The translations under genes and the position numbers were made by a program. Below the pieces are notes generated by a model, which saw only the letters and a program-made list of their open reading frames with translations, made no database searches and was not told the origin of the DNA. From Paenibacillus assamensis DSM 18201 (GTDB lineage: Bacteria > Bacillota > Bacilli > Paenibacillales > Paenibacillaceae), in NCBI RefSeq assembly GCF_000422445.1, contig NZ_AULU01000003.1, positions 496,001 through 560,000 on the forward strand: a stretch of 64,000 bases of DNA, given 5' to 3'. Position 1 is the first letter of the stretch. Each line of letters begins with the position of its first letter. Of this stretch, positions 8,809-16,614 are shown one piece after another.

Positions 8809-10068
8809 ATGAATTCATTTGTACAAGCAATTAAGCAGCATACGAAAACGACGTTATCCATTCAACAGTTTCCGATTGTTATGATCGTCAATGTATTTCT
8901 CGGTATATCGTTTGCCTTTGTATTGCCGTATAACTCGCTATTTGCCATCGATGAAGTTGGGATGAGCAACAAAACCTTTGGTATTTTTATGCTTGTCTCG
9001 TCCATTTGCGGCATTGTATTCAGTACGTATATCGCTAAGCTATCTGATCGCGTACCAAATCGCAGCTTTATATTAGCCCTGTGTGCAATCGCTGGGGCAA
9101 TCGGTTATTTGGGGTTCGCCTTTTCCAGAAATTTTTATGTACTTCTCTTTGTCTCTTCCCTGTTTCTAGGCATCGCTTCATCGACGTTTTCTCAAGTGTT
9201 TGCCATAGGACGTGAAATACTAGGAAGGTCAACCCTTCCGTCGACACAGCTTCCACTTTATATGAACATACTGCGAACGATTTTCGCCCTTTCTTGGACG
9301 CTCGGACCTGCTATTGCAGCGTTTGTGCTGCTTTATTTGGGATTTACAGGACTGTTTGTTGTAGCGGCAACTTGCAACGTTATCGTAGCGATTATTTCAC
9401 TTTTATTTTTGAAGAGTAAGCAAGAGCAGCAAACGGCCTCCATATCGCAAGCCAACATTCCGCTCACCAAGATCGTCTTTCAACCGTTTATTTTTCTTAA
9501 CCTGCTTGCTTTCACGTTCATTTCTGTGGCAAATACACTTAGCACGATGAATATGGCTCAATTCGTCACCAAAGAACTCGGTGGTACCGAAAAAGATATC
9601 GGCATCATTTTTAGTATTCCACCTGTATTTGAAATTCCATTTATGCTCGGCTTCGGCTACTTAGCTACCAAAATCGTAAATGATAGGTTAATTCGGCTGG
9701 GCGTATTTATCGCCTGTATTTACTTTATTATTCTTTCATTTGCAGTAGAAACATGGCACATTTTCATCGTCCAAATATTGAGCGCTGCCTACATTTCCAT
9801 CACAAGTGGTGTAGCCATTACTTATTTCCAAGACTTTTTACCGCAAATGCCAGGCACAGCTACTAACTTGTACTCCAACTCCAATAAGGTTGGATCGATG
9901 CTCGGCTTTGTGCTGTTTGGCTTTATAGCGGATGGCTTCGGCTATCGAAGTGTCTTTTTCACCTGCGCGTTGTTTGCCGTTCTAGCATTTGCATTGTTGC
10001 TCGTGTTAATCAAGATGAAGCGTGCAAAGTTTGATACCGTTCAAGCAAGCGAAGCTGAGGCGGTATAG
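8809..10068 (+). CDS. MFS transporter of the SET (sugar-efflux) type
   Basis: A 419-residue major facilitator with twelve predicted helices. The N-terminal half contains LFAIDEVGMSNKTFGIFML and the loop KLSDRVPNR, resembling the SetA/SetB sugar-efflux group. Later motifs (YSNSNKVGSMLGFVLFG, DGFGYRSVFF) fit the same subfamily. Exporters of this group have been linked to sugars, lactosides or small toxic compounds. A role in siderophore export is conceivable because the gene is divergent from feuABC, but nothing in the sequence shows it. ATG 8809 follows AGGGGTAG. No Fur box was seen immediately upstream. Confidence 0.8.
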   Translation: MNSFVQAIKQHTKTTLSIQQFPIVMIVNVFLGISFAFVLPYNSLFAIDEVGMSNKTFGIFMLVSSICGIVFSTYIAKLSDRVPNRSFILALCAIAGAIGYLGFAFSRNFYVLLFVSSLFLGIASSTFSQVFAIGREILGRSTLPSTQLPLYMNILRTIFALSWTLGPAIAAFVLLYLGFTGLFVVAATCNVIVAIISLLFLKSKQEQQTASISQANIPLTKIVFQPFIFLNLLAFTFISVANTLSTMNMAQFVTKELGGTEKDIGIIFSIPPVFEIPFMLGFGYLATKIVNDRLIRLGVFIACIYFIILSFAVETWHIFIVQILSAAYISITSGVAITYFQDFLPQMPGTATNLYSNSNKVGSMLGFVLFGFIADGFGYRSVFFTCALFAVLAFALLLVLIKMKRAKFDTVQASEAEAV

Positions 10069-10209
10069 GAAAAATAGAATAATTGCGTGAAGGCGCCTTA
10101 CATCATGCACGTTACATCTTGAGGCAATTCGCCCCGGGGCAGCCTAGGTCAAGCTATTGACTCAGTTAGCATTATGGTCCACTTGCTCGACAAGCAAGTG
10201 GAGTTGTAT

Positions 10210-10400
10210 GCGCTAACGTTCGCTATAGACGTTAATTTAAGGATATCGTCGAGTGTAGAATTTTAACGATCGTGTGTGAGCTTATTTCAACGATTATAGC
10301 TATCAAAACCGCTTTATTCGGCAAATAAGCTCGCTGGCGCTCATTAAACTTCAAAATATGTGAATGTAACAGAAATAGCCTCTGTCACAACCGTTAGCGC
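10210..10400. repeat. Palindromic intergenic repeat, copy A
   Basis: The 191-bp block begins GCGCTAACG and ends with its inverse CGTTAGCGC. Inside is a second inverted pair, GAGCTTATTT (10278) and AAATAAGCTC (10323). A diverged copy lies at about 14406-14600 and shares the ATAGACGTTA segment, the GAGCTTATT/AATAAGCTC hairpin, the TTCAAAATA segment and a CAACCGTYAGCG end. There is no coding potential. It is probably a non-autonomous repeat family of this genome. Confidence 0.6.
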
Positions 10401-10445
10401 GCCACATCTATTCTTTCAGAAGGCTTGATGCAGCATATAGCTGAT

Positions 10446-10480
10446 AGGCAAAGTTGTTTGCACGATAACTTTGCCTTTTC
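10446..10480 (+). terminator. Possible terminator in the gap after the MFS gene
   Basis: A 10-bp stem (AGGCAAAGTT with AACTTTGCCT) is followed by TTTTCTT. It lies about 380 bp after the MFS stop codon. The rest of the gap 10069-10664 holds only repeat copy A and no convincing gene. Confidence 0.5.
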
Positions 10481-10561
10481 TTATGCACATTTTTATGAGC
10501 TCAGCAGCACAGCAATAATGAAAGTAGTTGCATATAAAATTGATTTTGTTGTGAGAATTCC

Positions 10562-10594
10562 ATAAAAAAAGAGTCCAACCTTATGCCTTGGATT
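10562..10594 (-). terminator. Terminator of the CDF transporter gene
   Basis: On the minus strand a 7-bp stem (AATCCAA with TTGGACT, one G-T pair) is followed by a run of seven T. It lies about 70 bp after the CDF stop codon. Confidence 0.6.
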
Positions 10595-10664
10595 ACACAT
10601 AAAATGCAGTGAGTAACTGCCTATGCGAATCTTTGCATCCTGTTGAACTCAAACGAGAACATCT

Positions 10665-11543
10665 CTATTGCTCCCCTTTTATTAAGGGCTCCACATGTAC
10701 TTGAACATCAGTAATATTATGCGAATGCCTCATTCGATGCTCTACCTCATCGCATATCCGATGACTCTCAATCAAGGTCAACTTTGGATCGACGAGTACA
10801 ATGACATCGACAAGTACACGATTGCCATGCAATCTCGCCTTCACATCTCGAATCGCACGAACCCCGTTTGTATTTGCTATCGTCTTGCGCAGTGTCTCCA
10901 ATTTCTTTTCATCAAAGCCATCCGTCAACGCATGACTCGCATCATAAAAAATATCCCACGCTGTCTTAAGTATGACAATACCGACGGTCAATGCCGCAAG
11001 CGGATCTAGCCATGGAAATCCCCATTGAGCTCCGAAAATACCAATCGCTGCACCGATACTCACCAAGGCATCAGAGCGGTTGTCATGAGCAGCAGCCATT
11101 AGAGCTTTATTTTGTATCCGTTTTGCAAGCCTGCTGTTATAGAGGTACACCACCATCATAACAGCCGCACAAAGCAGAGCGACCCAGCCTGTCAAAATAT
11201 CGGGAACATGCGTATTTGCAGACCAAAGGGATTGAACGGTCGATACGATAACCTGTATCCCTACCGTTGCCATAATAAAGGAAGCCACTAAGGCAGATAT
11301 CGTCTCTGCGCGAAAATGTCCGTACGGGTGATCGCGATCGGGCGGCTTCTGTGAAATTCGCAGCCCAATAAGTACAGCTACAGACGCCACGATATCCGTC
11401 AAGTTGTTCCAGCCGTCTGCCTGCAGCGCAGCAGAATGATAGGCGAAGCCAAAGCCAAGCTTCGTCATGGACAGCACAATATAGACGATGATGCTCACCC
11501 ATGCTCCTCGTTCACCTTTTTTCATATCTGCATATTCTTTCAA
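10665..11543 (-). CDS. Cation diffusion facilitator, probable Mn2+ efflux
   Basis: A 292-residue CDF transporter with six membrane helices and a C-terminal cytoplasmic domain (about 205-290; GVRAIRDVKARLHGNRVLVDV, ending DVQVHVEP). The membrane metal site is read from ADGWNNLTD in helix 2 (NxxxD) and AHDNRSDAL in helix 5 (DxxxD). This is an N-D-D-D set as described for manganese exporters such as MntE, not the H/D set of zinc CDFs. Export of Mn2+ is therefore inferred. TTG 11543 is chosen because GGGAGGAA lies 6 nt upstream; a longer ATG start at 11570 has no ribosome site. Confidence 0.85.
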   Translation of the reverse strand: MKEYADMKKGERGAWVSIIVYIVLSMTKLGFGFAYHSAALQADGWNNLTDIVASVAVLIGLRISQKPPDRDHPYGHFRAETISALVASFIMATVGIQVIVSTVQSLWSANTHVPDILTGWVALLCAAVMMVVYLYNSRLAKRIQNKALMAAAHDNRSDALVSIGAAIGIFGAQWGFPWLDPLAALTVGIVILKTAWDIFYDASHALTDGFDEKKLETLRKTIANTNGVRAIRDVKARLHGNRVLVDVIVLVDPKLTLIESHRICDEVEHRMRHSHNITDVQVHVEPLIKGEQ

Positions 11544-11936
11544 TGCAACTTCCTCCCAGCTAATCATCATTAGAGCAAATGATATCAGTATGATAAAAAG
11601 TTGGTTCTTTATCCGTTCATCATGTTAGTATTGCTCTTTCGTCATTCATGGTAACAAATACAATTGCTGTGGGTCTAGAGAAACAGTGTTGACCCGCAAC
11701 CGTTCTGTTTCCCTCACAAAAAGGTGTTGCATCGGTTCTGTAAAGTTGGTTGAACGTGAAAAAGTTGCTTAGATACAACTTATCCAAATTATGTACCTAG
11801 CTCCTTCCCCTTAAAAGATGCATCGATTCTATAGTATGCACGGTCGAAGAGGAGTTCATAAGCGAACACACAAGGATGTTTACATTACCGTATGTTCTCG
11901 TTAGCGACGACTGATTTTCAATCTTATGTTCCACGC

Positions 11937-11982
11937 AAAAAAGCGCCATCGCCTATGGGCTCATCCCCATAAACGACAGCGC
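11937..11982 (-). terminator. Strong terminator downstream of the RNA helicase gene
   Basis: A 17-bp stem (plus-strand arms GCGCCATCGCCTATGGG and CCCATAAACGACAGCGC, G-T pairs allowed) has a 6-nt loop and six T on the minus strand. It lies about 150 bp after the helicase stop codon. The rest of 11544-12129 shows no gene. Confidence 0.8.
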
Positions 11983-12129
11983 AATACATAGTTATTAGTT
12001 AATTCAAGCTTTATAACAATCGGTTCCTTGGTTCCCTAAGCTAAATCGAATTTTTTTCCTATAGGGCTGCTTGCAATTTACACAGCGATGCTAATATAGT
12101 TAGCCGCATAGTGTACTTCCCAGCTGAAC

Positions 12130-13773
12130 TTAACGTCTGCCTCTCCCACCGGAACGACCAGCTCCAGCTCCGCCTGAACGCTGCTTGCCACCTTGACCTT
12201 GACGAGATGCTCCTGCACCACCAGATGCACGCCCGCCGCCGCGACGATTACTGGAGTCACTGCTTCTGCCAGATGTACGGTTGTCCGCATTAGCTGGCTT
12301 GCCACCGCGTCCGCGATTGCTGAATCCGCTATCCGCTTGTCCACCACGGCTGTTACGTTGTTCTCCACGGAATGCTTCTCCGCGAGAACTATTACGCTTC
12401 TCACCACGCGCAGGCGCCGCTCCTCGACCAAAACGCTCTTCTCTGCCTACAGACTCCGTTCTGCTGCCAGTACGATCCGCACGTCCTGCTGCTCCCGCTC
12501 CACGACCACTGCGTTTGCGTCCTCCGTCTTCCGTACGGGAAGTGAATTTCCGCTCTGCACTGGACTCATTTCTACCTGCGCCGCGTCTTGCCGTGCGTTT
12601 GCCAGATGAAGATGACTCCTGATAACGGTCGGATTTCCCGCCTTTAGACTTTCCTGCTCCTGGCGCGTTATCAATACGGAATCCAGGTACTTTCTGAATT
12701 TGCAGCAAGTACGGACGATCCTTCGCAGCAACGAACGTAATCGCAACACCTTTTGCACCTGCACGGCCTGTACGGCCAATACGGTGAACATAGCTTTCCG
12801 CGTCTTGCGGAATATCGTAGTTGAATACGTGCGTGACGCCTTCTACATCCAAGCCGCGTGCTGCAACATCTGTTGCAACGAGCAATTGAAGCTTCGTGTC
12901 ACGGAAACGTTTCATAACCTGCTCACGCTTCAATTGGGACAAGTCGCCATGCAGCTCATCCGAATTGTAGCCTGCCTCTAACAGGGCTTCATTTAGAGCA
13001 GCTGCACGACGCTTCGTACGACAGAAAATAACCGCTTGGAACGGGTTCTGTTCCTCAAGCTGCTGGAACAAATCATCCTGCTTCGCACGATCCGTCGTCT
13101 CAATAATGATTTGCTTAATATGATCCACCATTACTTTGCGTGATTCAATACGCACGTTAACCGGATCTTTCAAATAGCGATTGCCCAAGCGTCTTACGGA
13201 ATCCGCCATCGTTGCAGACAACATGAGTGTCTGACGCTTGTATGGCAATTGCTCCATAATTTCCTCTACTTCAGGCAAGAAGCCCATATGAAGCATTTGA
13301 TCGGCTTCATCCAGTACAAGCGTGTCGATCCGAGACAAATCAATCGTACCACGACGAATATGATCGTTTAGACGTCCCGGTGTCGCAATAATCAACTGCG
13401 GAGAGCGACCGCTTAGCTTGTGGATTTGCTTCATTACGTCTTGGCCGCCATACACCGCCAATACGGATATACCACGAGTAGCTGCCAATTTGCGTGCCTC
13501 GTCTGTAATTTGAAGTGCTAGCTCGCGTGTAGGCGCAACGATTAGTGCTTGTACGCGTGCTTGATCTGGCTTCGCTTTTTGTACAATCGGCAAAAGAAAT
13601 GCCAATGTCTTACCCGTTCCTGTTTCGGCTTCCGCCATGACGTCTTGGCCTTTCATCATGACTGGAATTGCCTGCTGTTGTACAGGTGTAGGCGTGTCTA
13701 TGCCGCTTAATTTCAAATATTGCAATATTGCTGGGTCTAAGTTATAAGCTTCGAAACCTTTCAGGTCGTTCAT
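12130..13773 (-). CDS. DEAD-box RNA helicase (DeaD/CshA type) with Gly-Arg tail
   Basis: About 547 residues. All core motifs are present: Q motif (PTPVQQQAI), Walker A AETGTGKT, PTRELALQ, TPGRLNDH, DEAD box VLDEADQML, SAT (MLSATMA), ATDVAARGLD and HRIGRTGRAG. From about residue 365 the protein becomes a long basic, Gly/Arg/Ser-rich tail with many RGG-like repeats, a typical RNA-binding and condensate-forming extension. Such helicases remodel structured RNA in cold adaptation, ribosome assembly and mRNA turnover. The start is unclear: ATG 13794 has no ribosome site and ATG 13773 has AAGGGAG directly against it. The ywbE gene ends a few bases upstream, so the two are probably coupled. Confidence 0.92.
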   Translation of the reverse strand: MNDLKGFEAYNLDPAILQYLKLSGIDTPTPVQQQAIPVMMKGQDVMAEAETGTGKTLAFLLPIVQKAKPDQARVQALIVAPTRELALQITDEARKLAATRGISVLAVYGGQDVMKQIHKLSGRSPQLIIATPGRLNDHIRRGTIDLSRIDTLVLDEADQMLHMGFLPEVEEIMEQLPYKRQTLMLSATMADSVRRLGNRYLKDPVNVRIESRKVMVDHIKQIIIETTDRAKQDDLFQQLEEQNPFQAVIFCRTKRRAAALNEALLEAGYNSDELHGDLSQLKREQVMKRFRDTKLQLLVATDVAARGLDVEGVTHVFNYDIPQDAESYVHRIGRTGRAGAKGVAITFVAAKDRPYLLQIQKVPGFRIDNAPGAGKSKGGKSDRYQESSSSGKRTARRGAGRNESSAERKFTSRTEDGGRKRSGRGAGAAGRADRTGSRTESVGREERFGRGAAPARGEKRNSSRGEAFRGEQRNSRGGQADSGFSNRGRGGKPANADNRTSGRSSDSSNRRGGGRASGGAGASRQGQGGKQRSGGAGAGRSGGRGRR

Positions 13774-13796
13774 CTCCCTTATATGTCGGTTCATTT

Positions 13797-14033
13797 TTAG
13801 GCATGGCCGCTGTCTTGAGGAGAAACATGTATATGCTTCACCCGTCCCACCTGACCGCTGTGCAATCTCACTTTAATGCCGTGAGGGTGGAACGGTGAGT
13901 TCGTTAATATATCCTTGACGATTCCGCGCGTCGTCTTGCCTGTACGCTGATCTTGTTTCAGAACGATATCGACATCTAGTCCTGCACGGATATGCTGACG
14001 CTGTTGCCCGTTCACTTGTCCATTGACGGTCAT
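13797..14033 (-). CDS. ywbE: YwbE family protein
   Basis: A 78-residue protein matching the small YwbE (DUF2196) family. Conserved segments include VDIVLKQDQRTGKTTRGIVKDIL and the C-terminal HPHGIKVRLHSGQVGRVK. The fold is expected to be a small KOW/SH3-like beta barrel that may bind RNA; no function has been shown, to my knowledge. ATG 14033 follows AGGAG. The gene ends a few bases before the RNA helicase gene, which supports an RNA-related role. Confidence 0.88.
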   Translation of the reverse strand: MTVNGQVNGQQRQHIRAGLDVDIVLKQDQRTGKTTRGIVKDILTNSPFHPHGIKVRLHSGQVGRVKHIHVSPQDSGHA

Positions 14034-14197
14034 TTTTCTAATGCTCCTATCTGCTTGCTGGTGGTTATGCGTTCATTTTACCCATATTACAAGAAAGCGA
14101 GCAACAGCGCCATAAAATTATAAAAAGGAAGGAAAATACTTGCAGATGTGAAGGAGAAGCGGGGGAGGTGCTGGCGGTCTGTGGGGGTCGGGTTGGA

Positions 14198-14243
14198 TTG
14201 GGTTGGGGTTGGGGTTGGGGTTGGGGTTGGGGTTGGGGTTGGG
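14198..14243 (+). repeat. (TTGGGG)n tandem repeat tract
   Basis: Six complete TTGGGG units run in tandem, with a shortened TTGGG unit at each end, inside a wider G-rich segment (14158-14246). The G-rich strand has many runs of four G and could form G-quadruplexes. The open frames through it (VGVGVG, GLGLGL, NPNPNP) only mirror the repeat and are not supported as genes. It lies between ywbE and the tail-gene island. Confidence 0.9.
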
Positions 14244-14405
14244 CGGTTCAGAGGTTCTAGACGTTTCGATGTACATCGGACTGAACTTGGCTATTCGAGT
14301 CTGTATATGCAACTGGCTTTCAAATGTACTCGCAGGCTGTGCTTCGACACAGGACATCTTATTTTTCGGCTTCTTCTTTAGACGGGCGTATACTTTGTAT
14401 GTGGA

Positions 14406-14600
14406 CATTCTAACGGGCGCCATAGACGTTATTTTCGCAAAATAGCCCTGCATAGAAATGTAACGGTTGTAGCCGAGCTTATTTTAGCATTTGAGGTCAA
14501 TAATTTAGCTTTTTGGGAAGAATAAGCTCTGTGACGCCCTTTATCGTTCAAAATACATCCATATACGCTGAATAGGCTCTACAGCAACCGTCAGCGTGAT
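14406..14600. repeat. Palindromic intergenic repeat, diverged copy B
   Basis: This block is homologous to the element at 10210-10400. It keeps the hairpin GAGCTTATT (14475) / AATAAGCTC (14521), the CATAGACGTTATTTTCG start region and the end GCAACCGTCAGCG. Substitutions are numerous, so the copies are old. It separates the tail island from the host genes ywbE and the helicase. Confidence 0.55.
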
Positions 14601-14643
14601 TGCTACATTCAGTTGTAAGAGGAGGTTAGCCGCGGGACGGCCT

Positions 14644-15342
14644 TTATTTAGATAAAGTCGCCCGCTTGTTCGTGTTGTCCCACAGCAGCTTAAGCTGCAA
14701 AGCTTCTGCGATATCACGCAGTGGAACATAGACGTGTCCATTCAATAAATGTCCCTCTAGTGCAGATGTCTTCCCTTCTGCTAGATTCACATTTACAGGA
14801 ACTTGGCTTGCCTGAGACGGCTTGTCTCCCTTCCCCTTTGAGGCAGCATCCTTCATATCGGCTAATACGCGCTCAACCATACGGGTAAACGTTTGCCAAT
14901 GCGGCAGCAATCGGGATGGACAACCTTTTCCGCTCCAATGACGATGCGGCACGATTCGGCTGAGTGGTATGCTGTGCTTATTCATTAATTGTGCGACAAG
15001 CCAAGACGCCTGTCTCCAAGCCAGCATTTCATTCATGCCCTCGTACATACAAATTTCAATCCCGATGGACATCGTGTTGCCCAAGCCTTTTCCATCACCC
15101 GCATGCCAGCCCTGCTCATTGTCTTCCAAATGCTGAATAATATCGTGGTCATCCACCGTATAATGCCAGCTTTTTTTCGCGCCACCACTGCCATTCAGCA
15201 AGTAACGGGCATGCGCATCGGCAGTTGCACCGTGATCTGTATTATCTGTGTTATGAATCGTAATATAGAGCGGCTTCATCGCTCGCTTTGGTTTGTTTGG
15301 TGCTTGCTGCGGCAGCAGCCGCTGTTTAACGCTGTACGTCAT
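14644..15342 (-). CDS. N-acetylmuramoyl-L-alanine amidase (tailocin lysin)
   Basis: About 232 residues from ATG 15342, which has GGAG 6 nt upstream. The N-terminal Amidase_2 domain has zinc-ligand His residues in YITIHNTDN and VPHRHWSGKGCPSR, plus SWHYTVDD and GWHAGDG. This resembles the phage lysins XlyA/XlyB, which cut the bond between MurNAc and L-Ala. The C-terminal about 50 residues (GHLLNGHVYVPLRDIAEALQLKLLWDN) look like a copper-amine-oxidase N-terminal-like stalk domain common in Paenibacillus surface proteins, probably for wall binding. It overlaps the holin gene, forming a holin-lysin cassette at the end of the tail operon. It should release the tail particles. Confidence 0.88.
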   Translation of the reverse strand: MTYSVKQRLLPQQAPNKPKRAMKPLYITIHNTDNTDHGATADAHARYLLNGSGGAKKSWHYTVDDHDIIQHLEDNEQGWHAGDGKGLGNTMSIGIEICMYEGMNEMLAWRQASWLVAQLMNKHSIPLSRIVPHRHWSGKGCPSRLLPHWQTFTRMVERVLADMKDAASKGKGDKPSQASQVPVNVNLAEGKTSALEGHLLNGHVYVPLRDIAEALQLKLLWDNTNKRATLSK

Positions 15343-15787
15343 CGTCATCTCCGCCCTTTTCGTGCAATATTTCAATTGCTTTTTTAATCGTAGATGGGAT
15401 CGGAACACCCATCCGACCTGCATTTTCGATAATAGATAGCAGTTCATTCGCCATATAGAAGAAAATCGTCGCATCACGCAGCATGTGCTGATCCCCCAAT
15501 ACAAGATCCACCTGATGAGCGATGGCGATAATAAGGAAAATAAAAATTTTGCGGGAAATCCCAACCAGCCCGACTCGACTGCGCAACGTTCCCGTCACTC
15601 CTGCTGCGATAATTCCCGTAACATAATCGATGATGATCATCATAAGCAGCACTTGCATTAATGTCGGCCATCCTCCGAACATAAAGGCTGTGAATGTTCC
15701 GAACATCCCGAAGGTTGCCGTTGCCGCTACTTGCTCAGTAGTCTTGATGCCGACAAGGTCGGCCAATAATTTAGTATAGTCATTCAT
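15326..15787 (-). CDS. Phage holin (toxin-secretion/lysis holin family)
   Basis: A 153-residue membrane protein with three to four hydrophobic segments (about 22-45, 45-66 and 80-100). It has the family pattern IIIDYVTGIIAA and a charged C-terminus (HEKGGDDDDVQR). The sequence resembles the Phage_holin_4_1 (toxin secretion/phage lysis) family. Holins make membrane lesions that let the lysin reach the wall. It overlaps the amidase gene by 17 nt. GGGGGG precedes ATG 15787, and a structured leader lies upstream. Confidence 0.85.
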   Translation of the reverse strand: MNDYTKLLADLVGIKTTEQVAATATFGMFGTFTAFMFGGWPTLMQVLLMMIIIDYVTGIIAAGVTGTLRSRVGLVGISRKIFIFLIIAIAHQVDLVLGDQHMLRDATIFFYMANELLSIIENAGRMGVPIPSTIKKAIEILHEKGGDDDDVQR

Positions 15788-15814
15788 AGGCTTACTGCCC
15801 CCCTTTAAGTGAAA

Positions 15815-15951
15815 TGCCCTCGGGTAGAGATATCGAGAGGTATGGCAGGAGTGTGGCTGTGAAGCTTTTAAATCTTAATGCTCATAGATTGGATATCCCT
15901 TCTACAAGCACTTTCACTGCCACCAATGGTTCTCGCATTCATCCGAGGGCA
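15815..15951 (-). ncRNA. Candidate structured leader RNA before holin-lysin
   Basis: The gap between the XkdX gene and the holin gene is bounded by a 9-bp inverted pair (TGCCCTCGG and CCGAGGGCA). Nested inside are CGAGA/TCTCG and TGGCAG/CTGCCA. A further pairing of the GTGAAAGTGCTT segment with the AAGCTTCAC segment (minus strand) is possible. The nested order suggests one folded RNA of about 137 nt in the leader of the holin mRNA. No gene is evident inside. The function is unknown: it could delay lysis, stabilise the RNA or act as a separate RNA. Confidence 0.5.
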
Positions 15952-15985
15952 TAAAAATAGCGCTCATGCAATGTGCATGGCGCTT
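15951..15985 (-). terminator. Terminator between the tail genes and the lysis cassette
   Basis: On the minus strand a near-perfect stem (AGCGC-C-ATGCA with TGCAT-G-AGCGCT) is followed by ATTTTTAT, directly after the XkdX stop codon. It would partly separate expression of holin and amidase from the tail genes. Confidence 0.65.
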
Positions 15986-16125
15986 TACTGTGCCGTTGTG
16001 CTAATCATTTTTTGCATTTCTGCATCTGTAATCACGTTATATTTTACATAGAGCTTAAGCTGCTCCGTTGTTGCCCAACCGCAATCATAGTAATACTTGA
16101 TACGCTCATAGTCTGTTTTAAACAT
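15985..16125 (-). CDS. XkdX family small phage protein
   Basis: A 46-residue protein beginning MFKTDYERIKYYYDCGW and ending at TAA 15985. The YYxxGxxTxEQLxxYVxxxxIT pattern is characteristic of the XkdX family, found after the tail-fibre genes of PBSX-like elements. The function is unknown. ATG 16125 overlaps the end of the upstream gene by 8 nt and has AAGGGATGG before it. Confidence 0.85.
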   Translation of the reverse strand: MFKTDYERIKYYYDCGWATTEQLKLYVKYNVITDAEMQKMISTTAQ

Positions 16126-16603
16126 TTGTACCCATCCCTTCTAGTTTTAATAAACGCAGTTCCATTGCAACCAGTGCCGTACCTTGAGTAGCGTTCTGAT
16201 TTTTGAGTTCCATAACTTCCAGCTCACGGGCCACTAGCTGCTGCCCAAGTGTCTCGACTGGGTTAGGCTGTGGCTGTGGTTTTAGTGCTTCGATTTCTGC
16301 TTGAGTTAGACCGTTTTTCCAAAATGTTGAACCATTCGTTGTTGGGTCGAGCTTTATAGCATCTCGGTAGCCTGCAACGTCGAATTGCGGCTCATAGAGT
16401 CCCTCTGGCATTGAGATAGCTACGGTGTAGCCTCTGACTTTTGTATTCGGCTGGTTGGACTTAAGCTGTTGTGCTTGACCTTTGTTCGTGTCCGTGTCAG
16501 TCGACACCGTTTCGACGATATCAAAAACGCCTGCCACGGAGTCCATGACAAGCGTTGGTTCGATGTATTTACCTTGTAGGTCGATGATAAATGCTTCTTT
16601 CAT
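16118..16603 (-). CDS. Fibre-associated phage protein, unknown function
   Basis: A 161-residue protein directly after the large fibre gene. The N-terminus (AFIIDLQGKYIEPTLVMD) and middle (MPEGLYEPQFDVAGYRDAI) are predicted mostly beta. A Pro-Gln linker (KPQPQPNPVE) leads to a C-terminal coiled-coil-like tail (LVARELEVMELKNQNATQGTALVAMELRLLKL). Position and tail suggest an accessory or chaperone of the fibre (XkdW-like position). ATG 16603 follows AGGAGGATC. Confidence 0.6.
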   Translation of the reverse strand: MKEAFIIDLQGKYIEPTLVMDSVAGVFDIVETVSTDTDTNKGQAQQLKSNQPNTKVRGYTVAISMPEGLYEPQFDVAGYRDAIKLDPTTNGSTFWKNGLTQAEIEALKPQPQPNPVETLGQQLVARELEVMELKNQNATQGTALVAMELRLLKLEGMGTNV

Positions 16604-16614
16604 GGCGATCCTCC

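Noticed and set aside
14118-14453. Open frame with Asn-Pro repeats (and VG/GL repeats on the other strand)
   Set aside because: The repeats are only the translation of the TTGGGG tract; no ribosome site, no family resemblance, and it overlaps the intergenic repeat element.
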